A stretch of DNA of 64,000 nt from Flavimaribacter sp039888615 (GTDB lineage Bacteria; Pseudomonadota; Alphaproteobacteria; Rhizobiales; Rhizobiaceae): the NCBI GenBank assembly GCA_039888615.1, contig JBDQQS010000001.1. The stretch is one strand, 5' to 3'. The notes beneath the pieces are model-generated. The model had not been told where the DNA came from and did no database searches. It saw only the letters and a list, made by a program, of their open reading frames with translations. The position numbers and the translations under genes are program-made. Shown piece by piece: positions 26,370-34,411 of this stretch (position 1 is its first letter; each line of letters starts with the position of its first letter).

Positions 26370-26812
26370 TGTGTATTCAATTGCTGCCGCTGGTTGGCGG
26401 CGTGTTGTCGGGCCTCGGCAGCATGGCGGCCTCGCAGGCGCAGGCCGACGCGTATGAGATGCAGGCCGAGCTTTACGAGAACCAGGCGGAAATGGAAGCC
26501 GAACGCGGGCGTTTCGAAGCCGACAGGATCACTCGTCAGGCCAGAATGCTCGCCGGACGCCAGTTGGCCAACTATGCCGCCTCCGGCGTGAAGCCAACGG
26601 GCAGCGCCGCTGCGGTGATCGACGACACGGCTGCGGAAGCTGCGCTCGACATAAGGGCGATCCGTTACGGAAGCGAGGCGCGCACGCAAAACCTCATGAC
26701 CAATGCCCGATACCAGAAGCAGAACGCCGCCGCCGTGAGACAAAGCGCGATCTACGGGTTTCTCTCGCCCGTGATCGGCGGCGCTGCAAAGACCAATTGG
26801 GCGACCATCTGA
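26369..26812 (+). CDS. Internal virion protein, gp14-like
   Basis: A 147-residue Ala/Gln/Glu-rich helical protein with a hydrophobic N-terminus (LLPLVGGVLSGLGSMAASQA), a central amphipathic helix (AELYENQAEMEAERGRFEAD) and a second hydrophobic patch near the end. This is the pattern of the small T7 gp14-type ejection protein that forms a channel across the host outer membrane. Overlap with the tube B gene by TAATG indicates coupling. Confidence 0.78.
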   Translation: MCIQLLPLVGGVLSGLGSMAASQAQADAYEMQAELYENQAEMEAERGRFEADRITRQARMLAGRQLANYAASGVKPTGSAAAVIDDTAAEAALDIRAIRYGSEARTQNLMTNARYQKQNAAAVRQSAIYGFLSPVIGGAAKTNWATI

Positions 26813-26833
26813 CCGGAGCGCTAGCACGATACA

Positions 26834-28783
26834 ATGGCCAGGATACCGACATATTTCTCAAAAGCTTCGCTGGATACAGACCGGGGCGGCATGTCGCGCG
26901 CGCCAGTAGACGACGCGGCTGGAAGAGGTCTTCAGCAAATGGGCGCGGCCATCAGCCGTATCCGTTTGAATCTGGACCAGCATACGATTGGCGACGCTGC
27001 AGCGGAGAATGCGAACAATCATGGAGTGGACGTGGCGGAGGAATCCGCGATCGGACAGCTTCGTGACCTTCGTCTCGAAGAAACCGCCAGGTTCGATTTC
27101 CTGACGGAACTGGAAGAGACGATAGGGCAGGCCGGCGTCGACGTGGCTCAGGCAGCGCAGCAGCATGAAGGCGATCCGGGCGACTTCTACTCAAGCGTCG
27201 TCGACCGCATCATAGAGCCTCGCCTGTCCGCCTTGCGTGCGAAACAGCCGGAGCATATGCAGCAAGCGGCGGCCGCTATCGCCGATCGGGCCATGGAGCC
27301 CGTCAGGGATGCGGCGGCTGCAACGCAAAAAAATATGATGCGCGGCCAGAGGTTGACGACGCTCGAAGAGGCACGCGAAAGGGCCGCGAGCGCCGTGAGA
27401 GAGCAGCCCGCAGCCTATGACGATATCATGCAGGGGTATTTGCAAAAGGTTGCGCTTTCCGGATTGCCGGATCAGACAAAAGAAGCGTTGGGCGGGGAGA
27501 TCCGACAACGCCTGGCGACAGCATTGGTCGACAATGTCATCGACCACCGTCCCGACGAGGTGGGCGAATTGTTGGGCGTCTCGCGACAGCCGCTTTTTAA
27601 TGGCGACGGCAGGAAAAACCTGAAAAGCCGAAAGCTTGCAAAGGCCGTTTCAGAGGGCGACGTGTTTGTCGCCGGTGTCTTCGATCAGCTGTTCAGGAAG
27701 ATGTTCTCCGCCAGACTGAACCTTGACGAAGGCGCGAAGGCGACGGCCTTCGCACAAGGATGGGTTGATGCTTCTCCGGAAGGCGTAGCGGCTTACACTG
27801 ACAGCCTCCGCGCATTCGCCAGACCTGCTGGACGCCGCGACAGGGCAGACGTCGTCGCTTTTGAAAACGGTCTTGGAATTGTCGCCGACAGGGCAGGTGA
27901 CAAAACGCGCGTGCTGGCAGCCGGCGCCGGGCAGTCGGCGTCCGCTGCCGAGATCGATGCCCCCGGCGTCACCGGATTATTTCGAGCGCCGAACAAAGAA
28001 CAGGGCGATCTTTTCGAGGCGGCGCTGGCCAACGAGATGGAAGATGGAATGGGCGTGATTGCGGGTGAGCCCAATTCTCGCCTTGCTTTCCTCGGCTTCA
28101 CGGAGCGATTGCGTGAGGAGGCAAGGGCGAGGGGTCTCGTTGCGCGTCGCAAGGCCCAAAAGGATATCGCGCAATTCGACAAGAGGACCGAAAACGCGCG
28201 GCGTATCGAAAGCGCGATTGATCGCAGCGACACTGTGAGCGGGTCTGACATTGCTCTTGAAGACCTGGCGCTCGCTGATCGGACGCGGCTCGAAGCCAGA
28301 CTGAACAAGCGACTTGAAATTCAGGCGCGCAGCCGCGAGTTCCATGAAGCCTTCTCCATGGGGCATGCGGCGACAGATGGGAAAGATCCGCGTCAGGCGG
28401 AGATCGCGGATCAGGTCTGGGCCGAAATGGAAAGCCGCCTGAAACCTGAAAATCGGCGTCGCGCTGAACTTTCTTTCGTGCAGGCGACAGGTTACCTGCC
28501 TTCGCGCGTGAGGATTGGCCTGGAAATCGCGTTGGATAGTGAAGACAGCGAACTGCGCGCCGACGCCATGAACCGGGCCAAGGATCTTTTAAACGCGGCG
28601 CCGGGGGAATTCGACCGGAATTTCTCGACGGTCGATTGGCGCGCCGACCTCGAGCGTTTTGTGGACCTGACTGATCGTGGATATGCGCCGGAAGAGGCAA
28701 TCGATCATATCGCGCGACGCTCGAAAACGGAGCAACGAAATATTCACGCCGCCAATGCGATAATCGAATCGGATACGAGTTGA
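26834..28783 (+). CDS. Internal virion/ejection protein, gp15-like
   Basis: A 649-residue, almost entirely helical, charged protein in the place of the T7 gp15 core protein. It starts ARIPTYFSKASLDTDRGGMS, a form common in podovirus ejection proteins, and contains long helices rich in Ala, Arg, Asp and Glu. No transglycosylase motif is visible, and no second, larger gp16-type core protein follows, so the ejection set is smaller than in T7. The assignment is by order and composition. Confidence 0.72.
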   Translation: MARIPTYFSKASLDTDRGGMSRAPVDDAAGRGLQQMGAAISRIRLNLDQHTIGDAAAENANNHGVDVAEESAIGQLRDLRLEETARFDFLTELEETIGQAGVDVAQAAQQHEGDPGDFYSSVVDRIIEPRLSALRAKQPEHMQQAAAAIADRAMEPVRDAAAATQKNMMRGQRLTTLEEARERAASAVREQPAAYDDIMQGYLQKVALSGLPDQTKEALGGEIRQRLATALVDNVIDHRPDEVGELLGVSRQPLFNGDGRKNLKSRKLAKAVSEGDVFVAGVFDQLFRKMFSARLNLDEGAKATAFAQGWVDASPEGVAAYTDSLRAFARPAGRRDRADVVAFENGLGIVADRAGDKTRVLAAGAGQSASAAEIDAPGVTGLFRAPNKEQGDLFEAALANEMEDGMGVIAGEPNSRLAFLGFTERLREEARARGLVARRKAQKDIAQFDKRTENARRIESAIDRSDTVSGSDIALEDLALADRTRLEARLNKRLEIQARSREFHEAFSMGHAATDGKDPRQAEIADQVWAEMESRLKPENRRRAELSFVQATGYLPSRVRIGLEIALDSEDSELRADAMNRAKDLLNAAPGEFDRNFSTVDWRADLERFVDLTDRGYAPEEAIDHIARRSKTEQRNIHAANAIIESDTS

Positions 28784-28815
28784 ATTGCAACAACGACTGA
28801 AACGAGAGGTCAGAC

Positions 28816-28995
28816 ATGCTAGGTAGCGGGTTCCAGCAGGCGACGATTGCCGCTTTCCTCGCTTTCCTCGTGTTCGTCGTTTTGCCGAAGGCCTGCGGCG
28901 GCGAGCCCGACCAGGAAGCCGCTGAGACCGAGACTTGCGAAATCCATTGGAGCGGTCGCGGCTACGAGATTCAATGCGAGGAAACGCAAGAGTAA
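28816..28995 (+). CDS. Small membrane or secreted phage protein
   Basis: A 59-residue protein from the ATG at 28816 after GAGAGGT. It has a hydrophobic N-terminal segment (IAAFLAFLVFVVLP) and a short acidic tail with three cysteines (KACGGEPDQE..., SGRGYEIQCEETQE). It could be a single-pass membrane protein, or an exported one cleaved near LPKAC; the lipobox is poor. Function unknown. Confidence 0.6.
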   Translation: MLGSGFQQATIAAFLAFLVFVVLPKACGGEPDQEAAETETCEIHWSGRGYEIQCEETQE

Positions 28996-29031
28996 AGGTG
29001 TCTTCCGCTCCGATAGACGCTCCACTCGGAT

Positions 29032-29053
29032 GATCAGCCCCGGCTGATCCTTT
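29032..29053 (+). terminator. Probable terminator before tail spike gene
   Basis: Stem GATCAGC / GCTGATC (29032-29038 and 29043-29049) with loop CCCG, followed by CTTTCATTT. It separates the ejection genes from the receptor-binding gene. A second GC-rich hairpin (about 29076-29102) lies just before the spike start. Confidence 0.6.
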
Positions 29054-29131
29054 CATTTCACAGGACAAACGAGGCAGTTCGGCGCTCTTCTTGGGCGCCG
29101 GTTGTCTCCATGTGCGCGATCGAGGACAAAG

Positions 29132-31168
29132 ATGACCATTTCGACTACGGAAAGCCGTATCCGCTATTCCGGCGACGGCGCGACGACTGCATTCTCCTTT
29201 CCGTACTTTTTTGAGCAGGAGAGCCATCTTTCAGTTTATCTGACGGATGAGGACGGTCTGGAAACTCTGCAGACGATCGCCGTCCACTACACGGTGGCGG
29301 GCGAGGAAACCTCAAGCGGCGTGGTGACATTTCTGGAAGCGCCTCTCGCGACGGACACGGTCACCATCGTTCGAGATGAACCGCTGACACAGGCGACGGA
29401 AGTCTCCGATATCGGCACGTTCCGAGCGCAGGCGTTCGAAAGCCAGTTCGACCGGTTCGCGCGGGCGCTCCAGACGCTGGACGGCCGCATCCGCCGCGCG
29501 GCGAAGGTGAAGGCAAGCTCCGGAAACACGGAGGTGGTTCTTCCCGAACCGGAGGCGAAAGCGCTTTTGCGATGGGACGACACCGCTGCGGACCTGGAAA
29601 ACGGCCCGACTGCCCTCGATATCGAGAATGCGGAAGCGAACGCGGCGATCGCTTCAGAAAGCGCCGATGTGGCGCTGGCGGCTTCTGTTGAGGCGGCCGC
29701 GCACGCCTCGTCGATTGCGGTAAAGTTTTTTGCCAGCCGGGATCTCGCCGAGGCGACGGCGATCTCCGACTTTACGCAGATCTTGCTGGTGGCGCACAAT
29801 GGCCGCGCGCTGCGCTATGTCGAGGATGCGGACGCGGACACGCCGGCGCTGACGACCGCCGACGGGCGGCTTTGGGTGCCGGCTGACGAATTCATCACCT
29901 TCGACCATTTCGGCGCCGTGGCCGACAACGCGACCGACTGCAGCGCCGCCATGCAGGCGGCGATTGATTACGCGGCGGGGTTTGATGATGGCGGAACGGT
30001 CTACGGGCTGACCGGCCAGTATGCGCTCGCAAGCGGCCTGACATGGATGCCCAAGGTCTCGTTCTCCTTCGAGGACGGGTTTCACCTGCGGGCGACGGCG
30101 GTCATGGTCGCCATGTTCGAGGGGCTGACCGGCGACGATCTGCCCAAACGCGTGTTCTTCAAGGGCGGCAAGATCGACGCCAACTATCTGGCCGAGCGGA
30201 TCATCTATTTTCACGACTACAAGCACGTCCACATCTCCGATTTCGAGTTTGTCGACTGTGACGGCAACTACATCCACCTGGGCTCCAACGCGGGAACCCA
30301 ATGCGGCGAGGTGATCATCCATGACGGGTTGATCCTGCGCGAACCAGGCAATCCTTTTGACGGCGATACTGCCCAGCCGAAGGGCATCCACTTCGACTTT
30401 CCGGCTCCCAATTCCGACTGTCTGATCTCGGACATGATCATCAAGGGCTGCTGGCGCGGCATTGCCGGCGAGATCTATTCCGGCATGTTCGCCCGGGTTC
30501 ACTGCTGGAGCTACCCGTCCACGGACGGCGCGATGGAAACGGCCTTCCGGATCACCGGTAACCAGAATGTCTTCGTCGAGTGTTATGCCGACGACTGCGC
30601 ACTGTTCGGCTTCTATTTCGACGGTGAGATGAACGTGCTGACCAACTCGACGGTGAACCTGCCGGACAACGGCCTGACCACCGAGACGGCCGTCTATCTG
30701 GAATCAGGCAGCTCACTCACCGCCAAGAACAATGTTTTCCACTGCTACACGAGCGACAACCAGATCGTGAACGGCTTCGCCGGCGACACGTCCAGGCTCG
30801 TTGCGGAAGACAATGTCGAAAGCGATGTCGTGAATGTGTTCGGCAATCAGGGTCTCGGCAAGGCCGAGGTGCATGTCTCCTTCACGACGAACACCGGGGC
30901 CGACCCGACGATCTCGACCTCGACGAATGTCGAAAGCATCACCCGGCACGCTGACTGGGATTTCGCGATTAATTTCGACCGGGACATGGTGGACACGGAC
31001 TACCAAATCCTCGTCGATGCGAAGCCGTCAAGCTACCCTGCTGTGGTCATCCCAGTGATCCGAGGCAAAAACGACTGGAACGTTCGCGTCCAGTTTGTCG
31101 ACGAGACTGGTGCCTATGTCGAACCTGCCTCGGTGACCGTAACAATATTGGGGACGTTCAGTCTCTGA
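29132..31168 (+). CDS. Tail spike: T7-fibre-type head with beta-helix body
   Basis: A 678-residue receptor-binding protein. Residues 1 to about 130 match the T7 tail-fibre N-terminal domain that docks on the tail (RIRYSGDGATTAFSFPYFFE, IVRDEPLTQATEVSDIGTFR). An Ala-rich helix of about residues 160-200 follows. Then a pectate-lyase-like right-handed beta-helix begins near FDHFGAVADNATDCSAAMQA, as in enzymes that depolymerise capsule or O-antigen. The last 100 residues are a separate, probably trimerising or binding, domain. The ATG at 29132 follows GAGGA at 29122-29126. The target polysaccharide is unknown. Confidence 0.85.
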   Translation: MTISTTESRIRYSGDGATTAFSFPYFFEQESHLSVYLTDEDGLETLQTIAVHYTVAGEETSSGVVTFLEAPLATDTVTIVRDEPLTQATEVSDIGTFRAQAFESQFDRFARALQTLDGRIRRAAKVKASSGNTEVVLPEPEAKALLRWDDTAADLENGPTALDIENAEANAAIASESADVALAASVEAAAHASSIAVKFFASRDLAEATAISDFTQILLVAHNGRALRYVEDADADTPALTTADGRLWVPADEFITFDHFGAVADNATDCSAAMQAAIDYAAGFDDGGTVYGLTGQYALASGLTWMPKVSFSFEDGFHLRATAVMVAMFEGLTGDDLPKRVFFKGGKIDANYLAERIIYFHDYKHVHISDFEFVDCDGNYIHLGSNAGTQCGEVIIHDGLILREPGNPFDGDTAQPKGIHFDFPAPNSDCLISDMIIKGCWRGIAGEIYSGMFARVHCWSYPSTDGAMETAFRITGNQNVFVECYADDCALFGFYFDGEMNVLTNSTVNLPDNGLTTETAVYLESGSSLTAKNNVFHCYTSDNQIVNGFAGDTSRLVAEDNVESDVVNVFGNQGLGKAEVHVSFTTNTGADPTISTSTNVESITRHADWDFAINFDRDMVDTDYQILVDAKPSSYPAVVIPVIRGKNDWNVRVQFVDETGAYVEPASVTVTILGTFSL

Positions 31169-31214
31169 CCGTCTTCTTGCACCCAAATTTCTATCAAAAC
31201 AATCGAGGTTCCCC

Positions 31215-32009
31215 ATGACGATTTCTATCGGAATCGATCGCTTTGACACGTGCCATGCAATCACGGCCCAATGGGAGGGAGGGTGGTCGAACCATGCGGC
31301 GGATCCGGGTGGCAAGACCATGTATGGCGTCACGGAGGCGACGTATCAGGCTTGGCTTAAAAAGCGGAAGCTGGCGGTAAAGCCGGTGCGGCAGATCTCT
31401 TACTCCGAGGCGCTGCGGCTCTATCGTGACGAATACTGGCATCCGACGGCGGTGAAATACAATCTGGTTCCGGGCGTCGATCTCGCGGTCTATGACGCGG
31501 CCGTCAATTCCGGCGTGTCGCGCGGCATCAAATGGCTGAAGGCGAGCATTGGCTCCAGTGACCACACGGTGACGGCGCGCGCGATCTGCCGCAAGCGGCT
31601 TTCCTTCATGCAGAGCCTGAAGATCTGGAAGACCTTCGGCAAGGGCTGGTCGAACCGTGTCGCCGACATCGAGGTCAAGGCCGTCACCATGGCGGCGGAG
31701 GCGATGACCAAGGGCTCCAGCGAAGCAGCCAGGCAGCGAACCGCGCAGAAGGTGAAGGAGATCGCCCGGCGCGAGATTGTCGACGGCGCGGATGAGGCGG
31801 CGTTCAAACAGAAGGCGGCCGCAGCGAGCGGTACGGGCGGGTCGCTCACCGGAGGCGGCGTTGCGATCGATCCGGCCGGCTTCGACATGCTGACGAGCTG
31901 GATCGTCGGCGGCGTGGCCGCGGCGGCTGTGCTGATCGCTATCGTGCTGATCGTCCAGTCGCGGGCGGCGAACGCACGGGTCGACGCCTATCGAAAGGCG
32001 GTTGTCTGA
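31215..32009 (+). CDS. Phage endolysin, GH108 family, membrane-anchored
   Basis: A 264-residue peptidoglycan hydrolase. The catalytic N-terminus has the GH108 motif WEGGW (probable catalytic Glu21), then DPGGKTMYGVTEATY and the peptidoglycan-binding-3-like LVPGVDLAVYDAAVNSG. After a Gly/Ala/Ser-rich linker, residues about 222-250 form a hydrophobic helix (LTSWIVGGVAAAAVLIAIVL). The enzyme therefore appears tethered to the membrane by its C-terminus, unlike usual soluble forms. It overlaps the holin gene by one base of the stop. A GAGGT ribosome site precedes it. Confidence 0.87.
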   Translation: MTISIGIDRFDTCHAITAQWEGGWSNHAADPGGKTMYGVTEATYQAWLKKRKLAVKPVRQISYSEALRLYRDEYWHPTAVKYNLVPGVDLAVYDAAVNSGVSRGIKWLKASIGSSDHTVTARAICRKRLSFMQSLKIWKTFGKGWSNRVADIEVKAVTMAAEAMTKGSSEAARQRTAQKVKEIARREIVDGADEAAFKQKAAAASGTGGSLTGGGVAIDPAGFDMLTSWIVGGVAAAAVLIAIVLIVQSRAANARVDAYRKAVV

Positions 32010-32527
32010 TGGGCGCGCTTGTCACAATCCTGCTCAGCGTCGGCGCGCCGATCCTCGCCGGCATTTTGAAGGCGAAAGGCGGCAAGGGCGGCGCGATCGC
32101 CGGCGAGGTCCTCGAGACGGTCGCCGGCAAGCTCGGCACGGACGCAACGCCGCAGGCGATCGAGGAAGCCTACAACGCCGATCCGGAGGTCTTCACGAAA
32201 ACGGTGCGCACGATCGAGACCGACTATGCGGCCATCGCCCGCGCCGGCGCAGAAGCGCACCTGGCCTATATCGAACTCGTGAAGGCCGACCGCGACAGCG
32301 CCGACCTGCTCACCCGCATCTGGCGGCCGCTGAACGGCTTTCTCTTCCCTGTCGGCTGCCTAATCATCGTCGCGACGGTCTGCGTCATGCTCCTGTCGAG
32401 GATCCCGGTAGACGCCTCTGTCCTGCCGCTGATTGGCATTGTCGTGCCGGTCATGACCGCCTGGGCCGGCGTCGTCGGCTACTATGTCGGCCAGCGCACC
32501 AAAGAAAAGACGACAGGGGCGACGTGA
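32009..32527 (+). CDS. Holin, 3TM GTA-type family
   Basis: A 172-residue membrane protein like the GTA_holin_3TM family: a hydrophobic N-terminal helix (LVTILLSVGAPILAGIL), a helical loop, the signature WRPLNGFLFPVGCL and two more C-terminal helices ending in a Lys/Glu/Thr tail. Members open the inner membrane so that the endolysin reaches the cell wall; the holin of the Rhodobacter gene transfer agent belongs to this family. It is coupled on both sides (A-overlap upstream, TGATG downstream). Confidence 0.83.
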   Translation: MGALVTILLSVGAPILAGILKAKGGKGGAIAGEVLETVAGKLGTDATPQAIEEAYNADPEVFTKTVRTIETDYAAIARAGAEAHLAYIELVKADRDSADLLTRIWRPLNGFLFPVGCLIIVATVCVMLLSRIPVDASVLPLIGIVVPVMTAWAGVVGYYVGQRTKEKTTGAT

Positions 32528-32838
32528 TGGCGATCAACGATACGAACGGCAACGGGCGCCGATTCATCGACTGGCGCCTCTCCGTCGGCAACATCATCAC
32601 CATTCTCGGCATGATCATCGGCGGCCTGAGCATGTGGTTCGGACTTGGTGAGCGGGTGACTATCGTAGAACAGGCGGTCGCCACGCACGCTGTCGATATC
32701 GCCGAGAACGCTGATCGTTTGAGACGGTCCGAGGAACGTGCGGGCGATGTGCGAGAGCGGCTGCGCGGCATAGAAGTGACGCAGCAGCAGCAGAATGAAA
32801 CGCTCAAGCGAATCCTGGATGCAGTGGAGGCCCGTTGA
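32527..32838 (+). CDS. Small membrane coiled-coil phage protein
   Basis: A 103-residue protein with one membrane helix (IITILGMIIGGLSMWFGLGE) followed by a charged coiled-coil (heptads through RLRRSEERAGDVRERL and QQQQNETLKRILDAV). This is common right after holin genes in alphaproteobacterial phages and has the shape of an inner-membrane spanin subunit, but no partner lipoprotein is seen. It starts in a TGATG overlap with the holin. Confidence 0.68.
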   Translation: MAINDTNGNGRRFIDWRLSVGNIITILGMIIGGLSMWFGLGERVTIVEQAVATHAVDIAENADRLRRSEERAGDVRERLRGIEVTQQQQNETLKRILDAVEAR

Positions 32839-32951
32839 AGAGCATTTTTCCTGTTTGCCTGACGCTTTACAATAGCCGTTTCGAATGCTTTATCGGGGCG
32901 AATGAATCATTGGCGCGTCGAGCATCTGATAAAATCCAAGAAGGTAGTTTC

Positions 32952-33149
32952 ATGCGATCGAACGAATTGACAGCTATTGCAATCTTTGTCGGGTTGCTGC
33001 TGGTTGCGGCGTCCATTCTGTGGCGTTCGACGGAATTCGATGCTTGTTTCCATGAAGCGAAAAAACTGCTGGAAGAAGCCAACCCGGATGGAGACAGCCT
33101 GAAGATCAGGCTGCGCGCGATACAGGTTTGTCAAGGCGTCGCGCAATAG
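32952..33149 (+). CDS. Small single-pass membrane protein, phage end
   Basis: A 65-residue protein with an N-terminal membrane helix (AIAIFVGLLLVAASILW) and a cysteine-containing outer tail (FDACFHEAKKLLEEANPDGD, then VCQGVAQ). The ATG at 32952 follows AAGGTAG. It is the last rightward gene; it may belong to the lysis module or be a host gene at the boundary. Confidence 0.55.
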   Translation: MRSNELTAIAIFVGLLLVAASILWRSTEFDACFHEAKKLLEEANPDGDSLKIRLRAIQVCQGVAQ

Positions 33150-33183
33150 TCGTTGCGCCTGTTGGTGAAGCGCCCGCCAGTTT
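33141..33183 (+). terminator. Possible terminator at the right end of the phage block
   Basis: Inverted repeat GCGCAA / TTGCGC around TAGTCG overlaps the last codons and stop, and a run of six T follows about 20 bases later. It is imperfect but lies where convergent transcripts meet. Confidence 0.35.
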
Positions 33184-33193
33184 TTTCGAAGCA

Positions 33194-34411
33194 TCACCCC
33201 TTCCGGAAAGGGCCATGGTCCTTGAGTATCTGTGACATGTGGTCGACTTCCCGCCGTTCGCCCGAGAGATAGTCGTCAACTGCGCGCCTGAGACCCGGAT
33301 GGCAGATATGGTGGGCGGAATGTGTCGTGACAGGCATGTAGCCACGGGCAAGCTTGTGTTCTCCCTGCGCGCCGGCTTCCACCGTCGCCAGCCTTTTGGC
33401 GATCGCGAAATCGATCGCCTGGTGATAGCATACCTCGAAATGCAGGAACCGATGGTCTTCTATACAGCCCCAATGCCGGCCGAACAGCGTATCCGCGCCG
33501 ATGAAGTTGATCGCGCCGGCAATGTATCGCCCTTCGCGTTTCGCCATTACGAGCAGGATATCGTCCGGCATGCGCTCGCCGATGAGCGAGTAGAATTGTC
33601 GGCTGAGATAGGGGCGGCCCCACTTTCGCGATCCGGTGTCCATATAGAATTCATAGAACTGGTCCCACACATCCTCGGTCAGGTCGCTCCCGGTTAGCCA
33701 CTCGATGGATATTCCGTTTTCAAGCGCGGATTTTCTCTCTTTCTTCAGGGCCTTGCGTTTCCTTGACGCCAAAGACGCAAGGAAGTCGGCATATTGCGCA
33801 TAATCTTGGTTGTGGAAATGGAATTGCTGATCGGTCCTGTGCAGATAGTCCTGCGCCGTGAAAACCTGCATTTCGGCGTCTGGCACGAATGTGGCGTGAG
33901 CCGAGGAAACGCCAAGCCGTTCCGCCAGTTGTTTGAGCCCGGCCGCCAGAGCCTGCATTATCGCGGGACTTCGATCTGAAACTGTGGTCAGCAGTCGCGG
34001 ACCCGTGGCGGGTGTAAATGGCGTCGCCGCTTGCAGTTTCGGATAGTAGCGACCGCCGGCTCTCTCGAAGGCGTCGGCCCAGCCATGATCGAAAACGTAC
34101 TCGCCCTGGCTGTGGCTCTTCAAGTAACAGGGCAGGGCGCCGTGCAGCCCGCCGTCTTCGGTCTCCAGAAGCAGATGCTGGCCGAGCCATCCAGTCTCGG
34201 CGGTCGCGCATCCACTGTCTTCCAATGCGCTCAGAAAAGCATAGGAGGCAAAGGGGTTGTAGCCTTCCGCCCCTCGTGCTGCGCCCGCCAGTCCCTGCCA
34301 GGCGTTTTCATCGATGTCCGAGAAGGAATCGACCACCCGAATACGGAATGTCGCTTCTTCCTCACTGTTCCTCCCGCTATCTCCCCTGCAATCCGAATGG
34401 TCCTGCGTCAT
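33194..34411 (-). CDS. GNAT/FemAB-like N-acyltransferase, DUF482/COG3146
   Basis: A 405-residue protein of the DUF482 family, predicted acyltransferases with a double GNAT fold. Characteristic segments are NPFASYAFLSALEDSGC, LLLETEDGGLHGALPCYLKS, HGWADAFERAGGRYYPKLQ and IDFAIAKRLATVEAGAQGEH. It is the last gene of a leftward three-gene set and overlaps the GDPD gene by ATGA. The substrate is not established. Confidence 0.87.
   Translation of the reverse strand: MTQDHSDCRGDSGRNSEEEATFRIRVVDSFSDIDENAWQGLAGAARGAEGYNPFASYAFLSALEDSGCATAETGWLGQHLLLETEDGGLHGALPCYLKSHSQGEYVFDHGWADAFERAGGRYYPKLQAATPFTPATGPRLLTTVSDRSPAIMQALAAGLKQLAERLGVSSAHATFVPDAEMQVFTAQDYLHRTDQQFHFHNQDYAQYADFLASLASRKRKALKKERKSALENGISIEWLTGSDLTEDVWDQFYEFYMDTGSRKWGRPYLSRQFYSLIGERMPDDILLVMAKREGRYIAGAINFIGADTLFGRHWGCIEDHRFLHFEVCYHQAIDFAIAKRLATVEAGAQGEHKLARGYMPVTTHSAHHICHPGLRRAVDDYLSGERREVDHMSQILKDHGPFRKG

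Larger units (their letters stand above)
14749..33149 (+). mobile_element. Podovirus-type prophage block, late genes only
   Basis: About 18.4 kb in which every gene points right and overlaps or abuts the next. It carries packaging, head, tail, ejection and lysis functions in the order seen in T7/BPP-1-like short-tailed phages. All the large genes are open, so it does not look like an old decaying remnant. No integrase, excisionase, repressor, DNA or RNA polymerase, helicase or primase gene is visible, and no flanking repeat was found. It could be an incomplete prophage, one part of a split prophage, or a domesticated particle. The exact ends are not determined. Confidence 0.8.

Noticed and set aside
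29654..30502. Minus-strand open frame of 282 codons opposite the tail spike
   Set aside because: Antisense of a recognised spike protein; Arg/His/Val/Asp-rich shadow.
14749..33149. Diversity-generating retroelement, suspected because of the BPP-1-like gene layout
   Set aside because: No reverse transcriptase, no accessory gene and no near-repeat of the spike 3' end is present.
14402..33200. Attachment-site direct repeats flanking the phage block
   Set aside because: I compared the sequence before 14749 with that after 33149 by eye and found no shared word longer than expected by chance; there is no tRNA at either end.
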